DNA of 40,000 bases from Mesostigma viride (Eukaryota; Streptophyta; Mesostigmatophyceae; Mesostigmatales; Mesostigmataceae), in NCBI GenBank assembly GCA_009746045.1, contig RPFO01000104.1, forward strand, positions 176,656 through 216,655, read 5' to 3'. Position 1 is the first letter of the stretch; each line of letters begins with the position of its first letter. Shown here piece by piece: positions 10,976-21,330 of this stretch. The notes below the pieces were generated by a model, which saw nothing but the letters and a program-made list of their open reading frames with translations, had not been told where the DNA came from and searched no databases. Made by a program: the position numbers and the translations under genes.

Positions 10976-11559
10976 TGTTACGTCCCTGCCCTTTTGACCG
11001 GACGTAACAATGGAATAAATTACTAAGGCCGTTTAGTCTATTGGACTTGGGTTTTACGGACCTTGGCTATTGTGTGAATTGGACTAGTTATTTTGGTCCT
11101 AGGTTGTCCTTCTAGGGGCCGGTGCTGTGGCGCCGCGCCGGTTCTGAGTCTGTCAGTTGTTCTAGGCGTGGATCCTATAGTTGAGGGTCGATGTCGGCCC
11201 GGATCCTACGTGGAATGAGTGACTCGGATTGTTCTAGGGAAATTGGTGTGTATCTGCGCCGCAACCAACCTAGGTTAAATTGGTCCGAGGACGAGAGTCT
11301 CGTCCTCTTGGTTTAATGAATGATAAGTGCGAATACGCCTACACATTGAGCCCGGGGCATTATCCATTTGTAATTGGTATTGCTAGCCAATATAAGTGTG
11401 AACTAATTAGCTTGGCATTAAGTCGTGATGCCAGATATCTCACGACTCACGTCGTGAAGCGCAACCTACTTTAGGCTATCTTGAATTATTCCTAATTCCG
11501 GCAAGGAGGGTCTTTCGCTACGTAGCTCAGGCTAGGTGTGTCTGGGCAGGGACGTAACA
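10976..11559 (+). repeat. 3' LTR, complete (584 bp)
   Basis: It starts TGTTACGTCCCTGCCC and ends GGGCAGGGACGTAACA, a perfect 16-bp terminal inverted repeat with TG...CA ends. A second inverted pair, TGTTACGTCC at 10976-10985 and GGACGTAACA at 11000-11009, can form a hairpin at the left end. It contains a short open frame with no recognisable content (11280-11474, repeated at 250-444). Transcription start and poly(A) sites are not obvious. Confidence 0.95.
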
Positions 11560-11763
11560 CGGCGGTTCCTTTCTCATCGCAAGAGGTTGCACGACCTCAC
11601 CTGGACGCTGGACGACGACCTGAGACCCGCTCAGCAGCAGCAGCGACGCGACCTGTGGCCTGAATACCTCCGCCACAAGCAGGACCCCCAGAAGCCCAAG
11701 GAGTACTGGAGGGGCGGGGACCTGATGTTCAACCACAAGATGTGGAAGCCCCCAGCGGGCTAG
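11560..11763 (+). pseudogene. LINE ORF1 C-terminal fragment, interrupted by the LTR element
   Basis: Directly after the 3' LTR the sequence reads RRFLSHRKRL, LDDDL, PAQQQQRRD and YWRGGDL to a TAG at 11761-11763. This aligns residue by residue with the last about 70 residues of the intact ORF1 on the minus strand at 24661-25971 (FLSRRKKL, LDDDL, PAQQQQRRD, YWRGGDL, LWKPP). The N-terminal part should lie before the window. The LTR element therefore inserted inside the RRM-like part of a LINE ORF1. Confidence 0.85.
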
Positions 11764-11864
11764 AATAGATTGCTTAATAGCCCTAGCTTGGATCCATTGG
11801 TAGTCACGGCCGCCATGGCAGCCATGCCTAGAATGTTTGCCTAGCTGTGCTACCATATACCTAG

Positions 11865-12187
11865 TCACGTGCACCGCTAACCCACGGTACACAGCCAGCC
11901 ATAGCCTTAGCTTAGCCCTTGTACAGCCGTGCTATACGTCCTGGCTATGATCAAATTACTTGCCCACGCTCCTTGTTATGATATGCTCACATCCATGGGT
12001 CTTATTGCACCCACAGATCACTTGCCGGATCGTCGATCTCTATCGTGTCCGATTGCAGCTGTGGCATGCCTCTGGCATGAAGGAGAAAGGGGGTCTCTGC
12101 CCTTTCTTCCTGTTGTGCACATACAGGGATTAAAAGCTCCGGTGCTCCGTGACTACCCAACGGGAGCACGAGTTTAATTAATTTAAA
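11865..12187 (+). mobile_element. SINE-like element, TTAA-tailed, copy 1
   Basis: It matches 23406-23740 along its length: TCACGTGC start, CACGGTACACA, CAGCCATAGCC, TTGCCCACGCTCCTTG, GGCATGAAGGAGA, CAGGGATTAAAAGC, then hairpin GTGCTCC (12142-12148) / GGAGCAC (12163-12169) and a TTTAATTAATTTAAA tail. It carries no protein-coding capacity. No convincing target duplication was found here; CTAG occurs on both sides but is short. Confidence 0.75.
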
Positions 12188-12189
12188 CT

Positions 12190-13350
12190 AGCGCAGGCCA
12201 GAAATCGGGAGAATCCGGACCATGGTAGCTCGAGCCTGCCGTTATCTTTGCCGCGTGTTCGAGTCGTTCAGGATGATGAATATGAATGGAGATGGAAATG
12301 TGTAGCCTTGTGCATTGAAATTATGGCTGGCTTACGTGGAGAGCAAGTAGATGACCTAGACGGTGGGCCCGGAAACAGCTTGCTTGATCAGGGCGTGTGT
12401 TTCGAGCCTAACTGGCCGGGAGTGCCTAGTGGTGTGCACCATTGCTGCGATCTCTCTGCCACCAGTTACAAGGAAATACCCGCAAACGGAGAACCACTGA
12501 AAAGGTCTAGCTAGTCAGTCATTACGTTAGCCATGCCATGTTTCCAGACGTCCAAGGACTGCACACGGGGCAAAGGTGAAAATCGGAGTAGTATAGACAT
12601 TAGACCACTTGCACCACTCGAATGCATGCGCACCATATCGATCAGAGCCCCCCCCCCGCACACACACTGGATTCCTTTGATGCCGGTGGTAAAAGATCCC
12701 AAGGATGTGGCATTGTTGTCATGGCATTGCCGTCTTGATGAAGGGTCCATACTGCCCTTTGATCCCAGAGCTGGGCGTCCTCACGTCCTGTTAATAATAA
12801 TAACCTATGCGACGAAATAAGCCAGTGTGAGAAGGTCCTGCTCAATTATACAACCCCAGTCTGTCACGCATAATATAGCTACTCACGCATTTAATTTCTT
12901 ATAAATAAACCGTGCAAGATGCGAAGCAAGGTGGGCAACAGTGTATGGCACCGGCCGCCCACAAGGGCCCATGGCGGTCCGTTGCGGGACACCTGCATCT
13001 TTGATGGGCCACCAAGTAGCTCTAGACGTAGGTCCACCAAGTAGCTCTAGAAGTAGGGCCTACACTTGCCCGCATTCACTTCGATCCCTAGTAATCATGC
13101 TGCAGGAACGACGTCGCCGCCACAAGTCGCTTCCTCATCTGCCGTGACACGCATGCCGTGACAAGCATGCATGCGCGCACAACCACGCAACAGAGGATGA
13201 TTATCGTCAGGGATGGCACTGAGGTCACACAAGCGCTATAGAGTCAGGGGTGGGATGCACCATGCGGCCATGTGTGCGCAGGAGCTGCTTCCATGCTGTG
13301 ACCGAGTGAGGGCACATGTACATGAAACACACTACTAACCAACATGGCCA
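12190..13350. other. Intergenic, no gene recognised
   Basis: Mixed-composition sequence with only short open frames (for example 88 codons at 12248-12514) that show no recognisable domain. Around 13009-13052 there is a short duplicate of CACCAAGTAGCTCTAGA. Nothing else is supported. Confidence 0.5.
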
Positions 13351-13353
13351 GCG

Positions 13354-13484
13354 GGAATAGAGATGAGACAACATGGGTTTAGGGTTTAGGGTTAAGGGTT
13401 TAGGGTTTAGGGAATAGAGATGAGACAACATGGGTTTAGGGTTTAGGGTTTAGGGTTTAGGGAATAGAGATGAGACAACAAGGG
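13354..13484 (+). repeat. Interstitial TTTAGGG telomere-type repeats with 22-bp spacer
   Basis: Two runs of TTTAGGG (13378-13412 with one TTAAGGG variant, and 13435-13462) alternate with three copies of a 22-bp spacer, AATAGAGATGAGACAACATGGG. The spacers start at 13356, 13413 and 13463, the last with AAGGG at its end. TTTAGGG is the Arabidopsis-type telomere unit found in many green plants and algae. Its regular alternation with a spacer indicates local amplification rather than an active chromosome end. Confidence 0.93.
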
Positions 13485-13843
13485 GGGGTATCTTTGAGTA
13501 AGACACACAAGACGATCAAGCCATGGGCAGGCAAGGTGTCCACAAGACCCAGGCCCGCTGCCTTACCACGCGCGCGGACAAAAGCCACCTTGCATGCGAC
13601 GCCGTCACGCGCACAGTGTGGAGCATGGGTAACGTTCACAACTTCACTCCACCAGCACTTGCCCAACAGTCAGCCCTCTCTCTCATCTGCGCAAGCTGAA
13701 GAAGCCTCGTTCTGGCCCAGCCAGCGGGCTCAGTGTGGAGTACTGCCTGGTCACGTCACCATCATGCATGCCCTGGTGACCAACTCGCTGTCATCCCCAT
13801 CCAAGACTTAAATATGTGGTTTTGCCAATGATATAGCCTGCCA

Positions 13844-14260
13844 ATGCTGCATCTAGCCCAGGCTGCATCTAGCCCATGCTGCATCTAGCCTATGCTGCAT
13901 CTAGCCCATGCTGCATCTAGCCGTTGCTGCATCTAGCCCATGCTGCATCTAGCCCAGGCTGCATCTAGCCCATGCTGCATCTAGCCCGTGCTGCATCTAG
14001 CCCGTGCTGCATCTAGCCCATGCTGCATCTAGCCCATGCTGCATCTCGCCCGTGCTGCATCTAGCCCATGCTGCATCTAGCCCATGCTGCATCTCGCCCG
14101 TGCTGCATCTAGCCCATGTTGCATCTAGCCCATGCTGCATTTAGCCCATGTTGCATCTAGCCCGTGCTGCATCTAGCCCATGCTGCATCTAGCCGTTGCT
14201 GCATCTAGCCCATGCTGCATCTAGTCCATGCTGCATTTAGCCCATGCTGCATCTCGCCCA
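13844..14260 (+). repeat. 16-bp minisatellite, about 26 copies
   Basis: Tandem copies of TGCTGCATCTAGCCCA with point variants (CCAGGC, CCGTGC, CTCGCC, GTTGCATC). No coding frame of interest. The unit length is constant and there are no variable spacers, so it is not a CRISPR array. Confidence 0.95.
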
Positions 14261-15628
14261 CGCTACTGCTATCGCAGGTTGAAGGAAAAGTGACGGACAT
14301 GCACTAGACATGTGAGGGACAAGCGAGAAAAGTGAAGTTTGACAGCACTAGCCACGTAGACCATCATGGCATCACGAGGCAAGATCCGCAGTAATACCCC
14401 CTGACTGGGCGTCGCAACTGTGTGTGTGCGATGGTGCGAGCCGGCTGCCAGCACTCCCGCAAAGATGCATGCCACAGAGAACACTCTTTTGTACCTGCAC
14501 TGGCAGCTATCTGAGTGAATTCAGCTCCTGTTGTTGCCAGCCAGGCAAGCAGCTGTCCATCTGTTAGATGGTGTCAGATCCACACCAAACTTAAGCAGGA
14601 TGAACTTTCCAAAATAAAGGTTGCTCCCCATCATATGATGGCGGCACACCCCGTGAGAGGTGAAAGAAAAAGCAGATAAAGCGGCAGATACAGCGGCATG
14701 GGTACGCAAGAAGAGCCAACAGAGGCTTCAATGGGTGGAGGCTGTCACACCGCACGCAAGCTCCTCCCACCCAAGTACAAGTGGGGTGCTGCCCCATGTT
14801 GAAGTACGATCATCCTCAAGGACATGGGCAGGAAGTCAACCGTTACGGATAGGATACTCCACGGGGCAGGAAGGAGTACAGCACGCCTCCATGTGCGGCA
14901 CGCGCCAAACACGACACTTGCCGCTCACAACCGCGAGAGGGCGGCGCTGTGCGTCGGAGCACGGAAGCATCTGCTACTCACTGTATCGGCCGCTACCACC
15001 ATAATTAGTCGTGGTGGTTGCATGCCATACCCCCGTCTCTACACAACAGGAGCAGGCGGGGTATTCCATATCAATGCCACACCAGGATCCAGGAGCTGGG
15101 GGTGCCTGAATAGAGGACCTAGTTTCTTTCCCATTTCTTGGGGGGGGTGCGCTGTACTTGCCACATACATACCAGTGGGGAGAGTAGGTTTAATACTCAA
15201 CGCGGCTTTGCCCGGCCATGCTAGCACGCTTCCCACATCCACCGTTAGTAACACCGGCCAGACTATGTGACTTTGCGGGGCAGCATATACGCCCCATCTA
15301 CCAGCACATTGAAACCTGCACATGCAGCGGCACATGTGCACAAACACTGCACAGGAGGACGCTGTGCGAGGTCAGGGTTACCGCGAGCGGAAGACTAAGT
15401 AAAAGTAGGGCACCTTCAACGTAATGCATTATGGGAAGAGAGGCAGGTGCAGCAGTTAGCTGCAAGGCCTGATCGGTACACCATGGCACAAAGGTCTCCT
15501 CCCTTAACGCAACCTGTGGTACAGCTAGTGCACTAGCTTAAAGCACTGCAGCAGGGCACAGGGGGGTTTATGGACGCTCACACGCCGTTTGGGATGAACA
15601 GAACCAAAGCAGAGGGGAGGGTGGGCAC
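14261..15628. other. Intergenic, no gene recognised
   Basis: Only short overlapping open frames on both strands (up to 148 codons at 14824-15270) without recognisable domains or codon signal. No RNA gene was found. Confidence 0.45.
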
Positions 15629-15850
15629 ACTCTGTGAACAAATAGGGGCAGAAGCATAGAACTACTCTGTGAACATATAGGGGCAGAAGCATAGAACTAC
15701 TCTGTGAGCATATAGGGGCAGAAGCATAGAACTACTCTGTGAACATATAGGGGCAGAAGCATAGAACTACTCTGTGAGCATATAGGGGCAGAAGCATAGA
15801 ACTACTCTGTGAACATATAGGGGCAGAAGCAGAGCAGAAGCATAGAACTA
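15629..15850 (+). repeat. 35-bp tandem repeat, six copies
   Basis: The unit begins ACTCTGTGAACATATAGG and ends GCATAGAACT. Copies start at 15629, 15664, 15699, 15734, 15769 and 15804; the last is partly rearranged. Successive copies alternate GAAC/GAGC at one position, so amplification probably proceeded in pairs. It lies about 100 bp past the stop codon of the minus-strand ORF at 15952. Confidence 0.95.
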
Positions 15851-15951
15851 GGAGCAACAACCCAGCAAGCAAACAAAACAAAGAAACAAAGGAACACTAC
15901 TTAACCATTTGCAAACAAATCAAACATCACAACATATGTAACAGTAGTAAT

Positions 15952-18900
15952 TTAGAAGGCAAAGAGTGGAGCAGTACGCACGGCTTGTCGGCTGGCTTGC
16001 ACCATCCAGCGCCCCAACTCGCGCATCAGCCATAGGAGGAAGCACACCCACGCGCCGATGCGCCAACAGACGGATGACTCCGCGCTACCCGCCACAACGC
16101 AGGATGCCGGCGGCGCACAAGGCCATGCCGCCGTGCTGCTGGGCAACGCAGCCGGTCCAGGTGTACTTGATAAGGCACCATTGCTTAAGATGTTGGCCCT
16201 GGCATCGGGCACTGTAGGGATGACCGCGCTGCTCCCCGCGACTTTGCTCCTAGCCTCTGCGCCCCCAATGCATGTGTCTAGCGCCCCATCATGGGCTACA
16301 CTTGTCCGAGTCATGCCGGACAATCCGTCCAGGAACACGCGCAACGCATGCCGATCCCTTGAAAGGGGCTCCCTCCCCGCCGCCATTGCCCCGATGGCGC
16401 GCAGGACCCCCGCAATCTGCGAGGGGGCCAGCACCGCCAGCGATGCTTCCACGGACGCCAGCTGTCGCTCCACGTCCCAGGGATTGCCAGGGTCGCCCGC
16501 GGCAAGGACCTGCGCCAGCTCGTCGCGGAGCAGCACGGGGTAGGCATCGGCGTGGTCGTGGCACACCGCAGCCACCGTGTCGTGGATGATCCTGGCGACC
16601 GCACCTTGGTCCATGAGCGGGGGCACCATGGTCGTCAAGGACGGCCGGGTGGATGATGGCGCGGTGAGTGATGATGGGGGTGGCGATGGGGGGTGATCCG
16701 ATGGGCCCATGGCCAATGACGGCGACACGTGATGCCATGACTCCCTGGCCCATGATGGCGACGAGTGATCGGATTGTTCCACGGTCGATGAGCACTCCGT
16801 GGGCAATGACTTCATCGCCAGTGCTGGCTCCGTGGTCAATGGCTGCATGGCCGATGACCTCTCAAGAGTCGATGGCTGCACGGTCAATGGCTCCATGGTA
16901 GATTGGCGCATGGTTGGTGGGTGAATGGCCAATGACCTCTGAATGGTCGATGGCTGCACAGTTGATGGTTCCACGTTTAACAACGGCTCCACCAGGGGCA
17001 CCACGACGGTGGCCAGAAAGGCTGCCAGCACGCGGGGACGTCGCGCGGCTGCCGCGTACAGCTGGCGCAGCGCGGAGAGGGACAGCGGCCGAGCCTCATC
17101 GCGTGACGGGCGCAGGTGGCAGGGGAATGCGCCCAGGTTGCAGAGGAGGTAAGGGGGGGCATCGCAGAGGGGGTGTTGGGGGGCAGAGGACCCGTCTCCA
17201 GGCTTCGTGTGGGCCACCTCAAATGGGCCGAATCCCACCATTTGAGCTGCACCACGGGGCTGGCCGCTTGCACCTGCACCATGGGGCTGGCTGCTTGCAT
17301 GCGTGCTGGCAGTCCAAGGAGGATGCCATGGTGATTCCATGTCCCCCTCATCGCCATCGCTGACGTCATCTTCCGCGTCCACAAAGAAAATATTGGGCCC
17401 CATCAGTACCTCCTCATTGCCAATCGCTTCCGACACCTCGCCATCATCCTGGGCGTCCCCTCTGGCGCCACTGCTGCCCACGTGGTCACTGCCATTGAGC
17501 TCACCGCCATCCTCATTACCACCACACTGTTCGCCCTCACCGCCATCCACCGCAGTCGCTGCTGCCTCCTCACAAGCAGCAGAGACCTGGGTCGCCGCCG
17601 GGTGCTGCTGTTGACCAGGCACGGCCCCAGGGCCCACATCGCATGCGATAGTAGCGCGCGAGTCATCACCAACAACGTCGAACTTGTGGGCCAAGTCATG
17701 CAGGGCATGCTGCGCCGGACCATGAGACCAGCTGGCATCATTCTGCGACACAACTCCCTCGCGGCATTCTTCACCAGCGGGGCCACGCAGGCATGGCAGC
17801 CCGTGGCTATTGGTTGCGTCGTGCAGTGACACATCCCCCTCGCCCCAGGTCTTACCCGAAGGGAAGATCCCGAGTGAAGGGCATGGCCCCGCCTCAGGTG
17901 GCCACCCAGGATGACAGCAACCACACTCGGGAAGACAAGAGCTTTCCGAGCAGGAACTTGGGCGTGGCAGGGAATGGTTGTAGCCATTGTACCTGAAAGA
18001 AGAGCCACTACGGTGCGGAGGGCAGCAGTGATCATCAGAACCGGAAGAACCACCACGGTGCCCGCTAGAGCCGCAGTGGCCGTCACCCCGAGGCCCGCGG
18101 TGCCAAGAACGGCCGTCGTCCTCGCCATGCTGCCGTCGAGGTGGCACCAGCAGTGCCTCGTGCGTGTGCGAGAGCACGCGGGCCATGAGGGCCAGCGGGA
18201 ACACGCGGGGCACCGGCACCTGGCGCTCCTCGACCAGGCCGCAGCGCCCGTCGCTGTACTCGAGGGCCAACCGTGTCGGTGCGCCGACCCAACAAGGGTC
18301 CGGCGGCTCCAACAGGTCGTTGACTCTTGCGCCGGCATGCCTTGACGCCCGTCGGATGTGAGACCTTGCGCTGCCTGTGTGGGAGGCCAGGGCCAGCACC
18401 GCGTGGGCGATGTGCGCTTGCTCCGCGTCGGCGAGCGCGTCGAGGAAGATGGCTGCCACCTGGCGCATGCCGTGGTCCGCGCGCGGCGACGCGCAGGGGT
18501 GCGACGCAAGCGTGCGTGCGGGGAGAGGGGGGAAGATCACGGATGCCAGCAGGCAGGACAGGTCGGCTGCCAGCAGCGGGGGGAAGATGTCTTGGCCAAG
18601 GGAGTGTGGCGACCAGCTCTCTTGGCCAAGCCCAACGTTGCCACCATCATCCACCATCCGCCCCCACACCTTGTCGCACAACTCCAGGATGGTGCGCTCT
18701 ACGCCCACATCACGGACCAGGTAGGCAGGCGGGTCCACACTCTCGTCTAGCTCCGACCAGAGCTGCAAGAAGACCTCCAGCGGTGACACGCGCCAGGTGG
18801 CAGGTGGGCAGGGAGAGTGCGCCATGGTAATGTGAGCGCCATGCCCCTCTGAGCGTCCTCCATGCTCTGGCCGTGCTGGTTCCTTGACAGCTATGGAGGG

Positions 18901-19452
18901 CCGCTCTATGCTATGGAGGGCCTTCGCGTCGTCCTCAACCGGCAGCTCGCGTGCTTCAGAGGAAGGTACGATGTCACGACGCAGCAGCATGGCCACTAGT
19001 TCCAACCTCCATTGCCACCACGCTGCCTGTATGGATGATTCAACGGGTCGTAGGTCATCGAGAAACCAGTTGCATAACGCGGCGAATGCCAGAGCAAGCG
19101 CCTTGGTCTCTGGAGAGGGAGTGTTGCTGGCTCGCCTGGCTGCTTCACAGCAGAAGGGCGAGAGAATGTCGACAAACACTGTCCGAAATATTAACTGATT
19201 GTCCTTTGTCAAATTCCACCATAACTCCGAGGAACCGCCGCTGCGGTTCACGTCTTCTAAAAAAGTGTTAATCAAGATAGCAGCATCGCGCAAACTGTGG
19301 CAGGAACCATGAGCATCTGCAGAATTGCCATCGTCCAGTCGTTCAGAAATCTTGGTCAAACTTTGCAGGATTTCTTCGTTTCTGGATCTTGGCATGCTTC
19401 TAATATCATTCCTAGCGGTCATGACGAACGCGCTGTTACGTCCGCCCGCCAT
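15952..19452 (-). CDS. Large intact ORF, 1166 residues, unknown function
   Basis: An uninterrupted minus-strand frame begins with ATG at 19452 (purine at -3, G at +4) and ends at 15952. Its length in GC-rich DNA surrounded by short ORFs argues for a real gene. Residues 1-190 and about 250-440 are Leu/Ala-rich and look helical (LALAFAALCNWFLDDL, ILELCDKVWGRMV, AHAVLALASHTGSA), suggesting an alpha-solenoid-like protein. Residues about 455-700 are low complexity, rich in Gly, Ser, His and Cys, then Asp/Glu/Gly. Residues about 860-950 carry degenerate repeats around TVQPST. A further helical block follows (ARIIHDTVAAVCHDH, then LRAIGAMAAGREPL, about 980-1060). The C-terminus has one short hydrophobic stretch (AWVCFLLWLM). 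No catalytic motif is seen and I do not recognise the family. Introns cannot be excluded. Confidence 0.65.
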   Translation of the reverse strand: MAGGRNSAFVMTARNDIRSMPRSRNEEILQSLTKISERLDDGNSADAHGSCHSLRDAAILINTFLEDVNRSGGSSELWWNLTKDNQLIFRTVFVDILSPFCCEAARRASNTPSPETKALALAFAALCNWFLDDLRPVESSIQAAWWQWRLELVAMLLRRDIVPSSEARELPVEDDAKALHSIERPSIAVKEPARPEHGGRSEGHGAHITMAHSPCPPATWRVSPLEVFLQLWSELDESVDPPAYLVRDVGVERTILELCDKVWGRMVDDGGNVGLGQESWSPHSLGQDIFPPLLAADLSCLLASVIFPPLPARTLASHPCASPRADHGMRQVAAIFLDALADAEQAHIAHAVLALASHTGSARSHIRRASRHAGARVNDLLEPPDPCWVGAPTRLALEYSDGRCGLVEERQVPVPRVFPLALMARVLSHTHEALLVPPRRQHGEDDGRSWHRGPRGDGHCGSSGHRGGSSGSDDHCCPPHRSGSSFRYNGYNHSLPRPSSCSESSCLPECGCCHPGWPPEAGPCPSLGIFPSGKTWGEGDVSLHDATNSHGLPCLRGPAGEECREGVVSQNDASWSHGPAQHALHDLAHKFDVVGDDSRATIACDVGPGAVPGQQQHPAATQVSAACEEAAATAVDGGEGEQCGGNEDGGELNGSDHVGSSGARGDAQDDGEVSEAIGNEEVLMGPNIFFVDAEDDVSDGDEGDMESPWHPPWTASTHASSQPHGAGASGQPRGAAQMVGFGPFEVAHTKPGDGSSAPQHPLCDAPPYLLCNLGAFPCHLRPSRDEARPLSLSALRQLYAAAARRPRVLAAFLATVVVPLVEPLLNVEPSTVQPSTIQRSLAIHPPTMRQSTMEPLTVQPSTLERSSAMQPLTTEPALAMKSLPTECSSTVEQSDHSSPSWARESWHHVSPSLAMGPSDHPPSPPPSSLTAPSSTRPSLTTMVPPLMDQGAVARIIHDTVAAVCHDHADAYPVLLRDELAQVLAAGDPGNPWDVERQLASVEASLAVLAPSQIAGVLRAIGAMAAGREPLSRDRHALRVFLDGLSGMTRTSVAHDGALDTCIGGAEARSKVAGSSAVIPTVPDARANILSNGALSSTPGPAALPSSTAAWPCAPPASCVVAGSAESSVCWRIGAWVCFLLWLMRELGRWMVQASRQAVRTAPLFAF

Positions 19453-20979
19453 AGCCTTCTAACACATTCGCTGACTGCGCATAGAGCGCCGCAAACCGCA
19501 GTTGCTACAGGCGCCTACATTGACAGGCTTCATCTTGATCGTATCTTGATTCCTACCGCAAACATCACTGGCGTCTTGCGACGCACTATCTGACTCATAT
19601 TCTAAAAAAAACTGCCTCCTCAAACAAGGAAACTAATGCTCCAACTGGAACTGACATGGCATACCCAGTCCATCAAGCCAACAAATGCTTGGCCACATTG
19701 GTTTCCGAAGTCATTACAGTAATAAGGCGAGGCAAAACTCCCATCATGCTCCTCACAAGTTGCTATACCTTTTTCTAGCCTTGAAAATTAACTAGAATTC
19801 AACGTCCATTTCAACCTTCATTTCAACGTCCTTCGCGAAGTCCGTATCTTACGGTATGCGGGCTTGAAAACGACGTCCAAGACGTTCAACTGCGCCCAAC
19901 CGTCGCCTGTTGCCATTCACGTCACGTGAACGGGGACGTCTCGCCGACCGCCGTTGCGCATTTCGGAGCGCACGTTCTGCATTGGGAGGGAATCTGGAAC
20001 GTTGTGTCCGTACAAACCGACCTATACACCGTACGTAATTGGAAGGAAGTCAGCAGTCCTGGCTCCCGCTAACTTAGGATTCTGGAACGTTGCAGGACTG
20101 CATGCTTTGAGCCGGTAGCTTTGAGCCGGCACTCGGCACTTCGGCAGTCGGCAGTCGGCATGTAGCGGGGCGCTATAGATAGTAGTGAGACAGCTATCAA
20201 AGAGACAACTCTACTTATTATCTAGACTCGGGCGGCTGATTATGAGTGGTTGATTCCATAATGGTCATAAAGTTGTGCAAAATTGCTTCCTTTCATGTAG
20301 AACGAATGAACGGCGATAACTGGGACGGTTGATCTGGCCGGCGCCGGGCCGCCGGTGCCGGCGCAATCAACCGACTGATGATTAATTATGATCGTTGAAC
20401 AACTACTGAGTGCAGCTCGCATGACCGAGGTCGGACCGGCCGGGTCTCAGGCGCTATTCGAATACTAACTAGTTTATACTAGAATATGACGGATGACTGA
20501 TGACTAGTGACCGTCGCCTACGTACTAGTAGTGCATGCCGGGGCTCATAGTAGTCATTCAGATGCGGATGATTCATCAGATGCGGACAATGCGGAGTTTG
20601 AGACAAGCACCGGACTTTTGATGAGCATTCTTGGACGCATGGCGTTCCTAGCCGGTTAACGTCGTGTGACTAGTAGGACTATCATCATGAGACGAGTAGA
20701 TGTCTGTGCACACTGACATGAGAGGAACTTTAGTAGGCGCGAAGACTGTGTAAGCCGCGTCCGTCCATCAGTGCATGGCCGGAACTTAGCTGTCTGTAGG
20801 TCAGAAGACCTGCTTGTGGAATGAGACAGACAGTTGGTCCACATGTGCCCCATTGATTGATGACTAGTGGGTTTGAAAGTAAAGTAAGTACTTGCAAGCG
20901 TGTCATGCGCACGGGCATGCCACGGATTTGATGACGGGTTTGAAAGCACAAGTTAGACCTTTAATGATTGTTTTTTTGT
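19453..20979. other. Upstream region of the large ORF; no gene recognised
   Basis: The first few hundred bases would hold the 5' UTR and promoter of the minus-strand ORF; no clear TATA box was found. Short direct repeats occur near 20106-20158 (CTTTGAGCCGG twice, GGCAGTCGGCAGTCGGCA) and near 20560-20595 (CAGATGCGGA twice). Nothing else is supported. Confidence 0.4.
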
Positions 20980-21330
20980 GGGTTGTGGGTGAACCCTGGG
21001 CGGGTATGCCCCTAAAAACCCTCAGGCTCCGGGAGAGGCCTTGAAATTCTCCCAAATCGGCGCCTCTGAATGATGAGTTTCAGGCCTATGTGTGGCCACT
21101 GGACCATGGGGCAGCCCTACTACACCCGCTATTTGCTATGTTGAAGCATTATTGCACCCACAGGGGATGCCGGATCGAATCGTTTCGACGGGTCCAAAAT
21201 CTTGTGCACTATGTGGCATGCCTGTGGCATGAGGGAAGGGGGCGGGGCTCTGCCCCCTGCTGCCCGCTGCACATGCACACTCAGGCGCTCCGTGACTCCC
21301 CCAAAGGAGCACATGCTGAATTAATTAACC
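20980..21330 (+). mobile_element. SINE-like element, mosaic copy (element A)
   Basis: The head GGGTTGTGGGTGAACCCTGG, then CTCAGGCTCCGGGAGAGGCC and GGACCATGGGGCAGCCC, matches the head of the element at 36413. From about 21150 the tail instead matches the 23406 type (ATTGCACCCACAG, GGCATGAGGGAAGG, hairpin CGCTCC at 21286-21291 with GGAGC at 21306-21310), ending GAATTAATTAA. Two related families therefore share modules. Non-coding. Confidence 0.75.

Larger units (their letters stand above)
1..11559 (+). mobile_element. Ty3/gypsy-type LTR retrotransposon, 5' end cut by window
   Basis: Two copies of one terminal repeat (1-528 and 10976-11559) flank, in order, a leader, gag, CCHC knuckle, aspartic protease, reverse transcriptase with YLDD, RNase H and integrase. 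Integrase after RT is the Ty3/gypsy (Metaviridae) order. A polypurine run precedes the 3' LTR and a TGG-starting primer-binding site follows the 5' LTR. The coding part is broken by roughly ten frameshifts or stops (near 2880, 3150, 3530, 5640, 5740, 5960, 6190, 6310, 7240 and 7370), so this copy is defective. About 2.5 kb of extra coding-like sequence lies between integrase and the 3' LTR. The right flank is the coding sequence of a LINE ORF1. The left flank and its target duplication lie outside the window. Confidence 0.95.

Noticed and set aside
12248-12514. Possible 88-codon gene
   Set aside because: No recognisable domain, no regulatory or splice context, and length within chance expectation.
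16289-18509. Overlapping ORFs up to 368 codons on both strands
   Set aside because: Alternative frames of the 1166-codon ORF in GC-rich DNA, composed mainly of Arg, Pro, Ala and Met.
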